The position numbers and the translations under genes are program-made. Below the pieces are notes generated by a model. That model saw only the letters and a program-made list of their open reading frames with translations, was not told the origin of the DNA and ran no database searches. Below, piece after piece: positions 1 to 6,177 of a stretch of 11,268 nucleotides of DNA; within the stretch, counting starts at the first letter, position 1, and every line of letters starts with the position of its first letter. Source of the DNA: JBGSYJ01 sp041750915 (GTDB lineage Bacteria; Acidobacteriota; Thermoanaerobaculia; Gp7-AA8); contig JBGSYJ010000472.1 of assembly GCA_041750915.1 (NCBI GenBank), positions 1 to 11,268 of the forward strand. Reading direction: 5' to 3'.

Positions 1-1056
1 TCACCATCCATATCCCTCACGGGCCTTCACGCGGAATTCGGGATTCTTCAGCGCCACATCGATCTTCTGATAGCCGCTTCCCTCTTTCGGTTTGTCGGTG
101 TAGTAGCTGATCATGTAGTAGCCGTTGTTGACGTTCTCGATCTCGCGAAGTGGAGTTTCGAAGCCGACGAATCCGCGGTAGTACTCTCCGCCGGTCTCCT
201 CGGCGAGCCGCGAGAGATTCTGTTCCTGAAGGTAGAACCCGGTGTTCCTCAACAGATTCACCGTATAGACACTCACATTCTTCCTGTTCAGGGCGTGCAG
301 CATCGGCAGATACCACGTCTCCTGATTGTCGAGGAAGTTGGGGTTCGTATCGCTCACCTCGCCGATCCCCGGCGTGAACATCACCATCACCGTTCGCGCT
401 GCGACTTCCGGAAGGGCGTCGGCCAGCAGCTCGAGTCCGTCGTAGATCCGACCCGTCTTGTTGATCATCTTCCGTGAGTCGATCCGTTCCATGATCGAAA
501 GTCCGGGCTGTGCGTAGGAAGGTGTGCTGGTGATCCCGTTCGAGAACGTCGAGGCGTCCTGCAGCGCCTTCCTCAGTACTATCTTGTCGGAGGTGAAGTC
601 CGCGTACACCTTGAGGCGGGAGTCGAAGCCTGCCACCGCGACCTTGTCCTCCGGCAGCAACTCGTTCTCGACGAAATCGATTGCGCCCGCCCTGGCGCGA
701 ACCAGCTGGCTCTGGAAGTTCAGTCCCGTCGGCGGTGCCAGAAATTTGTGAAAGAAGAGAACGAAGTAACGCTCCTCACGCACTCGCTCGACCTTGAATG
801 CTGCCTGATCTTCCGGACCTGTCAGAAGTCGACGGTTCGTGAAGTAATCGAGCGAGGCGATCTTCTGCACCTCTCCGTCTTCCCGGATGATGAAGTCGTC
901 CTTGTCGAGACCGAGAATCTGATTACCCGACTTGTCGGTCACGGTCGCATCGACGAGCACGAGGTTGACCTCGACCTCTTCTGCAAGGGCCGGCTCCTGA
1001 GCTGGGAGCGTGATGGCAGGAAGGATCAGAAGTGAAGCGAGCAGAAGCGACTTCAT
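1..1056 (-). CDS. Secreted VWFA-related protein (Acidobacteria-type)
   Basis: This 351-residue protein resembles the VWFA-related domain family expanded in Acidobacteria (TIGR03436-like). Residues 1-25 look like a Sec signal peptide (hydrophobic LLLASLLILPAI, then PALA), so it is probably exported. Residues 28-71 form the typical N-terminal beta module (VNLVLVDATVTDKSG, then DDFIIREDG). Residues 97-320 follow a von Willebrand A fold, with the strands YFVLFFH, DKVAVAGF, RTVMVMFTPG and NVSVYTVNLL, and TGGEYYRG near the end. The C-terminus (about 312-351) is a beta segment. The first strand should carry the MIDAS Asp but reads FFHKF, with His103 at that position, so metal-dependent ligand binding is doubtful. 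The start is supported by AGAGG about 6 bases upstream. No substrate or partner can be inferred. The neighbouring minus-strand gene is a tRNA more than 370 bases away, so it is probably transcribed alone. Confidence 0.85.
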   Translation of the reverse strand: MKSLLLASLLILPAITLPAQEPALAEEVEVNLVLVDATVTDKSGNQILGLDKDDFIIREDGEVQKIASLDYFTNRRLLTGPEDQAAFKVERVREERYFVLFFHKFLAPPTGLNFQSQLVRARAGAIDFVENELLPEDKVAVAGFDSRLKVYADFTSDKIVLRKALQDASTFSNGITSTPSYAQPGLSIMERIDSRKMINKTGRIYDGLELLADALPEVAARTVMVMFTPGIGEVSDTNPNFLDNQETWYLPMLHALNRKNVSVYTVNLLRNTGFYLQEQNLSRLAEETGGEYYRGFVGFETPLREIENVNNGYYMISYYTDKPKEGSGYQKIDVALKNPEFRVKAREGYGW

Positions 1057-1112
1057 GTTGCACCTCTTTCTGAGGGGTGAAACGGGCTCAGGGGAGGGGC
1101 AATTCCGGAGGA

Positions 1113-1174
1113 GAGTGAAGAGTGAAGGGTGAAGAGTGAAAATGACGAATGACGAATGAAGTCACGAGGGACGA
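1113..1174. repeat. Heptanucleotide tandem repeat tract
   Basis: Seven-base units run in tandem: GAGTGAA, GAGTGAA, GGGTGAA, GAGTGAA, then AATGAC with one base missing, GAATGAC and GAATGAA. They fade into GTCACGA and GGGACGA. The tract lies upstream of the VWFA gene. It resembles the short tandemly repeated repetitive (STRR) heptamers known from filamentous cyanobacteria. No coding potential is visible. Confidence 0.75.
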
Positions 1175-1241
1175 ATAGAGTCGAGCCTGTCATCGGAGCA
1201 ATCAACGGCGCGGGGCGCCGGTGAAGATGTGAGGAATGCGG

Positions 1242-1329
1242 GTGTCATCCTGAGCGAAGCGAAGGATCCCCCTCCTTGATGTGTTATCGCCCGTCTTCAG
1301 GGGATCCTTCGCTTCGCTCAGGATGACAC
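1242..1329. repeat. 88-bp palindromic element, copy 1
   Basis: Perfect 30-bp inverted arms (1242-1271 and 1300-1329) flank a 28-base centre. The outer ends are GTGTCATCC and GGATGACAC. A second 88-bp copy lies at 5922-6009. The arms are identical between copies, while the centres match at 21 of 28 positions only when one is reverse-complemented, so the two copies sit in opposite orientation. This fits a REP/MITE-like dispersed element better than a terminator, because the arms are long and there is no T tract. The remaining bases up to the tRNA (1330-1427) show nothing I can assign. Confidence 0.85.
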
Positions 1330-1427
1330 TTGGACAAGTCCCGGAGATCTTCGGCGACTGTAGGAGATTTATCCGATGTCGTTACGGTGATGACATCATG
1401 ACTGGATGCAGGAGGGAGGGGAAGAAA

Positions 1428-1504
1428 TGGTCGGGGCAAGAGGACTTGAACCTCCGACCTCACGGTCCCGAACCGTGCGCTCTACCAGGCTGAGCTATGC
1501 CCCG
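1428..1504 (-). tRNA. tRNA-Pro (anticodon CGG)
   Basis: Read on the minus strand this is a complete 77-base cloverleaf. The acceptor stem is CGGGGCA/TGCCCCG, the D arm GCTC-AGCCTGGTA-GAGC, and the anticodon arm CACGG-TTCGGGA-CCGTG. A 5-base variable region (AGGTC), the T arm GGAGG-TTCAAGT-CCTCT, discriminator A and an encoded CCA (1428-1430) complete it. The anticodon CGG is at 1468-1470 and is followed by G37, as expected for proline tRNA. It decodes CCG. A single G-U pair closes the T stem; all other stems pair fully. It stands alone, with its own promoter upstream. Confidence 0.97.
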
Positions 1505-1524
1505 ATGGACTCATGGAGCGCGCT

Positions 1525-1551
1525 GGGCGCGCATTCCGTGGTGGCGCGCCC
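1525..1551 (-). other. Hairpin in the tRNA-Pro leader
   Basis: GGGCGCGC (1525-1532) pairs perfectly with GCGCGCCC (1544-1551) around an 11-base loop. It sits between the tRNA promoter and the tRNA 5' end, so it would be transcribed in the pre-tRNA leader. No T tract follows on the minus strand, so it is not a typical terminator. It may shape 5' processing; that role is inferred. Confidence 0.5.
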
Positions 1552-1575
1552 GTACCCGGCGCGCAAAGAAGGCGG

Positions 1576-1604
1576 ATTCTAGGCGATCTGACCTGCATCG
1601 TCAA
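1576..1604 (-). promoter_or_regulatory. Sigma70-type promoter for tRNA-Pro
   Basis: On the minus strand TTGACG (1599-1604) and TAGAAT (1576-1581) are separated by 17 bases. Each hexamer matches consensus at 5 of 6 positions. Transcription would begin near 1568, giving a leader of about 65 bases. The bases just after the -10 (CCGCC) are GC-rich, like the discriminators of stringently controlled stable-RNA promoters in E. coli. Confidence 0.75.
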
Positions 1605-1678
1605 ACGGCCCATCCGGCTTCCGAGCTGAGAACCTGCAACCCCGCGGGACAATTCCGAATGAGCGAGCTGCCCTCAGG

Positions 1679-1707
1679 TTGACCCGGACCCGAAGGGCCG
1701 CGACAAT
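1679..1707 (+). promoter_or_regulatory. Candidate promoter, nearly leaderless mRNA
   Basis: TTGACC (1679-1684) and GACAAT (1702-1707) are 17 bases apart and match consensus at 5 of 6 and 4 of 6 positions. The predicted transcription start (about 1713-1715) lies only 2-4 bases before the ATG at 1717. This agrees with the lack of a Shine-Dalgarno sequence before that gene and suggests leaderless translation. Confidence 0.45.
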
Positions 1708-1716
1708 GGCGATCCC

Positions 1717-2595
1717 ATGAGACGAACTCTCGCCATCGCCTTTCTTCTTCTTCTTCCCTCCTCCTTCCTCTACGCGTGGGGTCAGACGGGACATTACATG
1801 GTCAGCGAAGCTGCGACATTCGAGGTTCCTTCCGAGATGCCGCGGTTCTTCCACAACCATTATCCTGAGCTGATCTACCTTGGCTACGATCCGGACCGCT
1901 GGCGTGGCAATGGCCAATCGTTGAATGCGCTCAATCCTCCCGAGCACTTTCTGGATTTCGAGTTCGTCGAACATCTCGAGCTTCCGCCCAGCCGATACGA
2001 TTTCATCCAGCTGCTGACGGATTCGGACACGCTTCGCAAGCGAGGTATAGAGAACACCTCGCCCGGCTTCTCTCCCTGGAGGATCGCCGAGTTGTCCGAG
2101 CTGATCGAGTTGCAGTTCAGGCTCTGGAGACAGAGCGACCTGCCGGCTCGCGATCGAGCGCAGATCGAACAGAACATCATTCAGTACGCAGGCGTGCTCG
2201 GACACTACGTAGCTGACGCGGCGAATCCACATCACACGACCATCAACTACAACGGTTGGGTCGAGCTGAACCCCGAGGGCTACGCATTCGACTGCGGGAC
2301 GCACAGCCGCTTCGAGACGCAGTTCGTGTCGAGGGCGATGGAGATTAGCGCGGTGACTCCGAAACTCCGCGATCCAGTACGGAGACAGGACTACTTCCTG
2401 ACCGCTCTGAACTTCATCAAGGAATCGAACGGTTTGGTTGAAACGCTCTACCGGTTCGATCGGGATGGCGGTTTTGCAGGTATGGGAACCGCTGAGTCGC
2501 GCGACTTCACGGCGGACAGGATGGCGGCCGGCGCGTCGCTTCTTCGCGATCTCTGGTGGTCAGCCTGGGTCAACTCCGCCGAGCGCTCCAGGTAG
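1717..2595 (+). CDS. Secreted zinc hydrolase, phospholipase C/P1 nuclease fold
   Basis: This 292-residue protein has a signal peptide (residues 1-20, LLLLPSSFLYA). Cleavage after Ala20 would expose Trp21 as the mature N-terminus, which is exactly what this superfamily needs because the N-terminal Trp binds zinc. The other trinuclear-site ligands are also visible: His26 in WGQTGH, Asp58 or Asp60 in DPDRW, His77 in HFLDFE, and the set His163, Asp167 and His173 in HYVADAANPHH with the family's +4/+10 spacing. His196 and Glu200 complete it in HSRFE. Glu at the last position resembles bacterial phospholipase C, whereas P1 nuclease has Asp. It should cleave phosphodiester or phosphomonoester bonds outside the cytoplasm; lipid versus nucleic-acid substrate is open. 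No good ribosome-binding site precedes the ATG. Its stop lies one base from the stop of the convergent adenosyltransferase gene. Confidence 0.82.
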   Translation: MRRTLAIAFLLLLPSSFLYAWGQTGHYMVSEAATFEVPSEMPRFFHNHYPELIYLGYDPDRWRGNGQSLNALNPPEHFLDFEFVEHLELPPSRYDFIQLLTDSDTLRKRGIENTSPGFSPWRIAELSELIELQFRLWRQSDLPARDRAQIEQNIIQYAGVLGHYVADAANPHHTTINYNGWVELNPEGYAFDCGTHSRFETQFVSRAMEISAVTPKLRDPVRRQDYFLTALNFIKESNGLVETLYRFDRDGGFAGMGTAESRDFTADRMAAGASLLRDLWWSAWVNSAERSR

Positions 2596-2596
2596 C

Positions 2597-3133
2597 TCAC
2601 GACTTCCAGGGCACGTCTTCGAAGCCGGATTCGTGATTGGCGAAGCGTGCAGCCACAAACAGAAAGTCGGATAGACGGTTGAGATAGACGATCGACGCTC
2701 GAGTCGGCGGGGATTCGTCTCCGATGTTGAGAACGCGTCGCTCAGCCCGCCGGCAGACCGTGCGCGCATGATGCAGCGCCGCTGACTGTGGCGAACCCCC
2801 GGGAAGGATGAACGCCCGCAGCGGTGCGAGGCTGGACTCCATGGTGTCGATCGATGACTCGAGTCGTTCGACCCGTTCGGGAGCCGGGCCGTCGAATCGC
2901 CCGTCACTGTTCGGGGAGGCAAGGGCTGCTCCAATCTCGAACAGATCTCTCTGGATTGATATGAGTTGTTCGTCCAGCGATGAGGCGGGATTGGCGACGC
3001 GCGAGACTCCGAGGACCGAGTTCAACTCGTCGACCGTGCCGTATGCCTCTATGCGAGGGTGGTTCTTTGCGACGCGCTCGCCGCCAAAAAAGGATGTGTG
3101 ACCCTCGTCACCGCCCCGCGTGTAGATCTTCAT
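2597..3133 (-). CDS. Cob(I)alamin adenosyltransferase, PduO/MMAB type
   Basis: This 178-residue enzyme transfers the 5'-deoxyadenosyl group of ATP to cob(I)alamin, making coenzyme B12 (adenosylcobalamin) in the cytoplasm. The family signatures are clear. The N-terminal ATP-binding stretch reads KIYTRGGDEG (residues 2-11) and is followed by FFGGERV and by R-x-EAYGTVDELNS (27-39). RRAERRV lies at 128-134 and YLNRLSDFLFVAAR at 150-163. Length is normal for the family, which works as a trimer of helical bundles. A strong ribosome-binding site (GGAGGAGG) lies 4 bases before the ATG. No B12-dependent mutase or B12 synthesis gene is present in the window, and I see no cobalamin riboswitch in the 92-base divergent spacer, so it appears to be a stand-alone gene. 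It may supply cofactor to a mutase encoded elsewhere. Confidence 0.95.
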   Translation of the reverse strand: MKIYTRGGDEGHTSFFGGERVAKNHPRIEAYGTVDELNSVLGVSRVANPASSLDEQLISIQRDLFEIGAALASPNSDGRFDGPAPERVERLESSIDTMESSLAPLRAFILPGGSPQSAALHHARTVCRRAERRVLNIGDESPPTRASIVYLNRLSDFLFVAARFANHESGFEDVPWKS

Positions 3134-3162
3134 GCAACCTCCTCCCTACTGATTCCGTGCAG

Positions 3163-3191
3163 TTGAAAACCGGCTGATTCTGGCCTAAATT
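3163..3191 (+). promoter_or_regulatory. Candidate sigma70 promoter for the secreted protein gene
   Basis: TTGAAA (3163-3168) and TAAATT (3186-3191) are separated by exactly 17 bases. The matches to consensus are 4 of 6 for each. They lie in a locally AT-rich patch, 34 bases before the ATG at 3226. A GGAGG ribosome-binding site follows at 3212-3216. Confidence 0.55.
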
Positions 3192-3225
3192 ATCAGTTCC
3201 AACCAATTTCCGGAGGCGAATACTC

Positions 3226-3795
3226 ATGTTGCGTAAATTCATGTCAGCACTTGGCTGTTCACTGCTCGTGTTTCTGGTCGCGGCCGCTCCGGCGGAAGCT
3301 CGCGATCGCTTCGTCGATACCGACGACTACAAAGAAGGGGATTACGACAAAGGCATCATTGAAGACTACAACGATATGGTCGAAGGAGATGGGGTCGAGT
3401 GGGCCTTCATCGCGCCCGGCGTCAGCCTGAACGATTACACGATCAAGGTCGGGAAGGTCGCAAACAAGTCGGAAATCACGAACCGGTCGATGCTCGAATC
3501 GGCAGAGGAGACCTTTGACGCGGCCCTTCGAAGGAAGGGGAACGACGGAAAGAAGGGAACGCTCGACGCGGAGGCTGCAGTGTACTGGGCCGAGCGGCAG
3601 AGCGCCGGCAAGCGCTGGATTCCCTATGCCGGCGGTCATCTCGCTCAGGCAGGGGTCGGCATCGAGATGATTCTCCGTGACTCGAAGGGGAAAATTGTGG
3701 CGAAGGTCCGTCATTCGGGAAGGCAGGGCGATCAGCTGGAGGATGCAGCCGAGGAAGTGGCCGACGAAATCGTGAACTGGATCAGCGAGAACTGA
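3226..3795 (+). CDS. Small secreted protein of unknown function
   Basis: I do not recognise a firm family for this 189-residue protein. Residues 1-25 form a clear signal peptide (LGCSLLVFLVAAAPAEA, then RD), so the mature protein of about 164 residues is likely periplasmic or secreted. The mature part starts with an acidic, aromatic stretch (VDTDDYKEGDYDKG). A mixed alpha/beta domain follows, with a glycine-rich segment (YAGGHLAQAGVGIEM, about 143-157) and the strand RDSKGKIVAKVRHSG. It ends in an amphipathic helix (LEDAAEEVADEIVNWI). This order is reminiscent of the DUF4410/DUF3313 group of envelope proteins, but that is only an impression. GGAGG 9 bases before the ATG supports this start; an internal Met6 is the alternative. 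A terminator follows the stop codon. Confidence 0.8.
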   Translation: MLRKFMSALGCSLLVFLVAAAPAEARDRFVDTDDYKEGDYDKGIIEDYNDMVEGDGVEWAFIAPGVSLNDYTIKVGKVANKSEITNRSMLESAEETFDAALRRKGNDGKKGTLDAEAAVYWAERQSAGKRWIPYAGGHLAQAGVGIEMILRDSKGKIVAKVRHSGRQGDQLEDAAEEVADEIVNWISEN

Positions 3796-3821
3796 TCCCG
3801 CTCGAGTGAGTCTGAACCCAG

Positions 3822-3846
3822 GGGGCGCGGGAGATCGCGCCCCTTT
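3822..3846 (+). terminator. Intrinsic terminator after the secreted protein gene
   Basis: GGGGCGCG (3822-3829) pairs perfectly with CGCGCCCC (3836-3843) around a 6-base loop and is followed by TTT. It lies 26 bases after the stop at 3795, between two convergent genes. On the minus strand no T run follows, so it should mainly stop plus-strand transcription. Confidence 0.75.
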
Positions 3847-3855
3847 GCATGTTCT

Positions 3856-5406
3856 CTACTCTTCCTCTAGCTGTCGAACGCGCTCGCGGACCACCATCTC
3901 GGCGATATCCGGAACGACCTCCCACGCGATGTTCTTGACGGTGTCGCCTGACATCAGTTCCACGACTCGCCGCGCGATTCGTTCGACGTCCTCGTCTGTG
4001 AGGGTGCGACCCGGCTCCGCCGTCGCTGGAACATCGTGTTCAGCCGCAGCTTCGTCGCGCGGAGGGCTCATGTCGTCGTCGGGGGATCCCCACGCTGGAG
4101 CGGATTGAGGCTTCTGCTCAGGTTCCGCTGATGTCAATTCCAGAGCGGCGGGGTCCGCAGGCGCGTCGTAGTTCTCTGCCGGTTCGATTGCCCAGACGTC
4201 GTGGGGGGGCGGAACTTCCTCGGCAATCGACTGCTCGTCCTGAGCCTGCTCGGAAGGCGGCTCCGATCCTGAGTAGTCGTTCCATGGTGTCGAGTCCTGC
4301 GTTTCTTCGGTTACGGACGGCTGATAGAGGGGTGGAGCGTCGTCCTGATCCGTCGCTTCTGCTTCGGATGAATCATGGCCGGCGTCCCCTGCAGTCGCGG
4401 GGAAGGAAACGGTGTTTTCGGTTTCCGCTCCCTCCGGCTCCGGGTTCACGTCAGCCACCGCCCACGCTCCATCGACGGGGACGGCCCATGCGCGGGTGGA
4501 GAGATCGTCACGGACTTCCTCCTGGCCGTCTCCAGCACTCTCCAGCGGAGCGTCCTCCATAGGAGGGGGTTCGGACGTGTTGCTGACGTCCGCGCTGTCG
4601 CTGATCTCGTCGAGCTGCCCGGCTCCGGCGTCCTCGGGTGAGAATATCGACTCACCGTGGAAGCCTTCTGACCTGGTCTCATCCTCTGGCGTCGGGCTGG
4701 CGTCGAATGGCTCGCCGGACATCTCCTGCGAGTCAGGTTCAGGTGAGACGATCGGCTGCCATCCGCTATCGGAACCGAAGGGTGAGTCTTCCTGAGGATC
4801 CATAACCGCTGGTGCCGAATCCTCCGCGGAGAAGGGGCTGTCCGTGTCGAGCTGCTCCTCCGGTTCGGAGCTTTCATCGACCACGGTCGGCAGCTGCCAC
4901 GCCATGGTCGGGTCGAGCTCGGCCGTTTGGGCTGAAGGTGTTTCCTGCTCGACGGCGGGTGAGGCGACGAACGTGTCGAGCGGCTGACTGACGAAATTGT
5001 CACCGCGGACAGCGCGTGATTCTTCGTCCCGGCTTCGCCGTTTCTGAATCAGCTCCTCAACTTTGTTGATCAGGCTCTGGGACTCGAACGGCTTGGTGAC
5101 GACGGCGTCGCACCCCGCTTTTTCGGCGCGATCGGGGTCGAACGGCTCAAATGTGCCAGTAAGCAGAATGACGGGGATGTCGCGGTACTCCGGATGCGAT
5201 TTGACGAACTCGCAGACCTCATAGCCGTTCTTTTCCGGCATGATGATGTCGGACAGAATGATGTCGGGCATCGACTCGGCGAGCTTCTGAAGGGCGCGGA
5301 CACCATTGTTTGCGGAGACGATCTCGTAGTCACCATCGGAGAAAGTGAGCTCTACCACTTTCTGGATTGTGATGCTGTCGTCCGCGAGAAGGATTCGTTT
5401 CGGCAT
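3856..5406 (-). CDS. REC-domain protein with acidic linker and C-terminal helical tail
   Basis: This 516-residue protein begins with a CheY-like receiver domain (about residues 1-122). The acidic pair is Asp9-Asp10, the phospho-acceptor Asp53 (ILSDIIMPEKNG), Thr83 the switch residue, and Lys105 lies in TKPF. All catalytic residues are present, so phosphorylation is expected. Residues 125-465 are low-complexity, rich in Asp, Glu, Pro, Ser and Ala, and should be disordered. Seven Trp residues (170, 216, 307, 315, 375, 405, 439) are spread through this linker. Residues 469-516 form a helical tail (DEDVERIARRVVELM, then KNIAWEVVPDIAEMVVRE). I recall similar tails on Acidobacteria and myxobacterial regulators without DNA-binding domains. 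No DNA-binding or enzymatic output domain is visible, so it may act through protein contacts. No histidine kinase is nearby. GGAG lies upstream of the ATG at suitable distance. Confidence 0.88.
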   Translation of the reverse strand: MPKRILLADDSITIQKVVELTFSDGDYEIVSANNGVRALQKLAESMPDIILSDIIMPEKNGYEVCEFVKSHPEYRDIPVILLTGTFEPFDPDRAEKAGCDAVVTKPFESQSLINKVEELIQKRRSRDEESRAVRGDNFVSQPLDTFVASPAVEQETPSAQTAELDPTMAWQLPTVVDESSEPEEQLDTDSPFSAEDSAPAVMDPQEDSPFGSDSGWQPIVSPEPDSQEMSGEPFDASPTPEDETRSEGFHGESIFSPEDAGAGQLDEISDSADVSNTSEPPPMEDAPLESAGDGQEEVRDDLSTRAWAVPVDGAWAVADVNPEPEGAETENTVSFPATAGDAGHDSSEAEATDQDDAPPLYQPSVTEETQDSTPWNDYSGSEPPSEQAQDEQSIAEEVPPPHDVWAIEPAENYDAPADPAALELTSAEPEQKPQSAPAWGSPDDDMSPPRDEAAAEHDVPATAEPGRTLTDEDVERIARRVVELMSGDTVKNIAWEVVPDIAEMVVRERVRQLEEE

Positions 5407-5431
5407 TTTTGATCACACTCCGGTAGGGAGC

Positions 5432-5460
5432 AAGCTAACATCCACCGCCTGGCAAGTCAA
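5432..5460 (-). promoter_or_regulatory. Candidate promoter for the REC-domain gene
   Basis: On the minus strand TTGACT (5455-5460) is followed after 17 bases by TAGCTT (5432-5437). The -35 matches consensus at 5 of 6 positions and the -10 at only 3 of 6. The -10 is preceded by TGT, forming an extended -10 that could compensate. It lies 25 bases before the start codon. Confidence 0.5.
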
Positions 5461-5584
5461 CGCATCTGATCGCCGGAACTTACTTGATGCCAAAGGATTA
5501 CGAAGCAGAGACAAGCCTTTGTACGAGTCGCTGTCTCCCCCTCGCGTGTCCATCTTTGTGCCTTACCGGGACGCCCGGGGCCTG

Positions 5585-5593
5585 TGCTAAACT
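5585..5593 (+). promoter_or_regulatory. Possible extended -10 element for the DUF4177 gene
   Basis: TGCTAAACT fits the TGn plus TATAAT-like pattern of an extended -10, 46 bases before the ATG at 5640. No convincing -35 is found at the right distance, so the assignment is weak. The rest of the spacer between 5461 and 5584 shows nothing I can assign. Confidence 0.3.
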
Positions 5594-5639
5594 GCCGGGC
5601 TCGAAATCTTCCGAAAATTGAAGGCGTGGGGAGACGTAT

Positions 5640-5828
5640 ATGAAGGTGTGGGAGTACAAGATCATCAACGTCCGGTCGGAGAACTACTCGATGGACCCTC
5701 GGCGGGCCGAAGAGTTGAACCGCCTCGGTGATGAGGGCTGGGAGCTGGTGAGCATCACGTCGATCAATTTCAAGACCGGAGCGACCGATCATATCGGAAT
5801 GGTGTTCAAGCGCGAGAAATCAGCCTGA
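5640..5828 (+). CDS. DUF4177 family small protein
   Basis: This 62-residue protein matches the DUF4177 pattern: an opening strand WEYKIINV (residues 4-11), a helix carrying EELNRLGDEGWELVSI (about 25-40), and a closing strand ending in MVFKRE. The GWELV core is the hallmark of the family. Function is unknown. There is no signal peptide or membrane segment, so it should be cytosolic. GGGGAG 6 bases before the ATG supports the start, and the length is typical. It is flanked by a divergent regulator gene and a downstream hairpin, so it is probably a single-gene transcript. Confidence 0.88.
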   Translation: MKVWEYKIINVRSENYSMDPRRAEELNRLGDEGWELVSITSINFKTGATDHIGMVFKREKSA

Positions 5829-5858
5829 CGTCCGCGAACGGCGAAGTCTTCCGCTTTG

Positions 5859-5893
5859 AGGGGCACTTCGCTGAGGCTGATGGATGTGCCCCT
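5859..5893 (+). other. Hairpin downstream of the DUF4177 gene
   Basis: AGGGGCAC (5859-5866) pairs perfectly with GTGCCCCT (5886-5893) around a 19-base loop. It lies 30 bases after the stop codon. No T tract follows, so it may be a weak or factor-dependent terminator, or part of another intergenic repeat. The following bases lead directly into the 88-bp palindrome. Confidence 0.45.
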
Positions 5894-5921
5894 ACGAATC
5901 ATCCTGAAGTCTCGATCCGAA

Positions 5922-6009
5922 GTGTCATCCTGAGCGAAGCGAAGGATCCCCTGAAGACTGGCATTAGCGCATCGAGGAAGGGGATCCTTCGCTTCGCTCA
6001 GGATGACAC
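5922..6009. repeat. 88-bp palindromic element, copy 2
   Basis: The arms 5922-5951 and 5980-6009 are perfect inverted repeats and extend one pair further inward. Arm sequence and total length (88 bp) equal those of the copy at 1242-1329. The 28-base centre matches that copy at 21 positions after reverse complementing. Read through in one frame, the arm gives the peptide CHPERSEGSP, which will appear in spurious gene calls. The region 6010-6177, up to gpmI, has no clear promoter that I can place. Confidence 0.85.
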
Positions 6010-6177
6010 CGGTTCCTCCTCAGTTCACCTCTGTTTCCAACAATAATCCGATTTTGATATCGTGCCGCTCTCCGGGCGAGCGCCCTGAGTTTCGTTATCC
6101 CCGCAGGTGTCCCGAGCCTGCTCATAACGCAACGGAGATTCTCGTTTCTGTTTGCGACGCGCGTAGAGCATACGATC

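Noticed and set aside
1242..1329. Intrinsic terminator for a plus- or minus-strand gene
   Set aside because: The 30-bp arms, 28-base conserved centre, lack of a T tract and second identical-length copy fit a dispersed element better.
1579..2304. 241-residue open frame on the minus strand
   Set aside because: It is antisense to the zinc hydrolase, which has a signal peptide and a full set of metal ligands; the frame has no recognisable motif.
2560..2934. 124-residue open frame on the minus strand
   Set aside because: It overlaps the well-supported adenosyltransferase in another frame and has no family motif.
3134..3225. Cobalamin riboswitch upstream of the adenosyltransferase
   Set aside because: The divergent spacer is only 92 bases, and I see no B12-box-like sequence or room for the aptamer.
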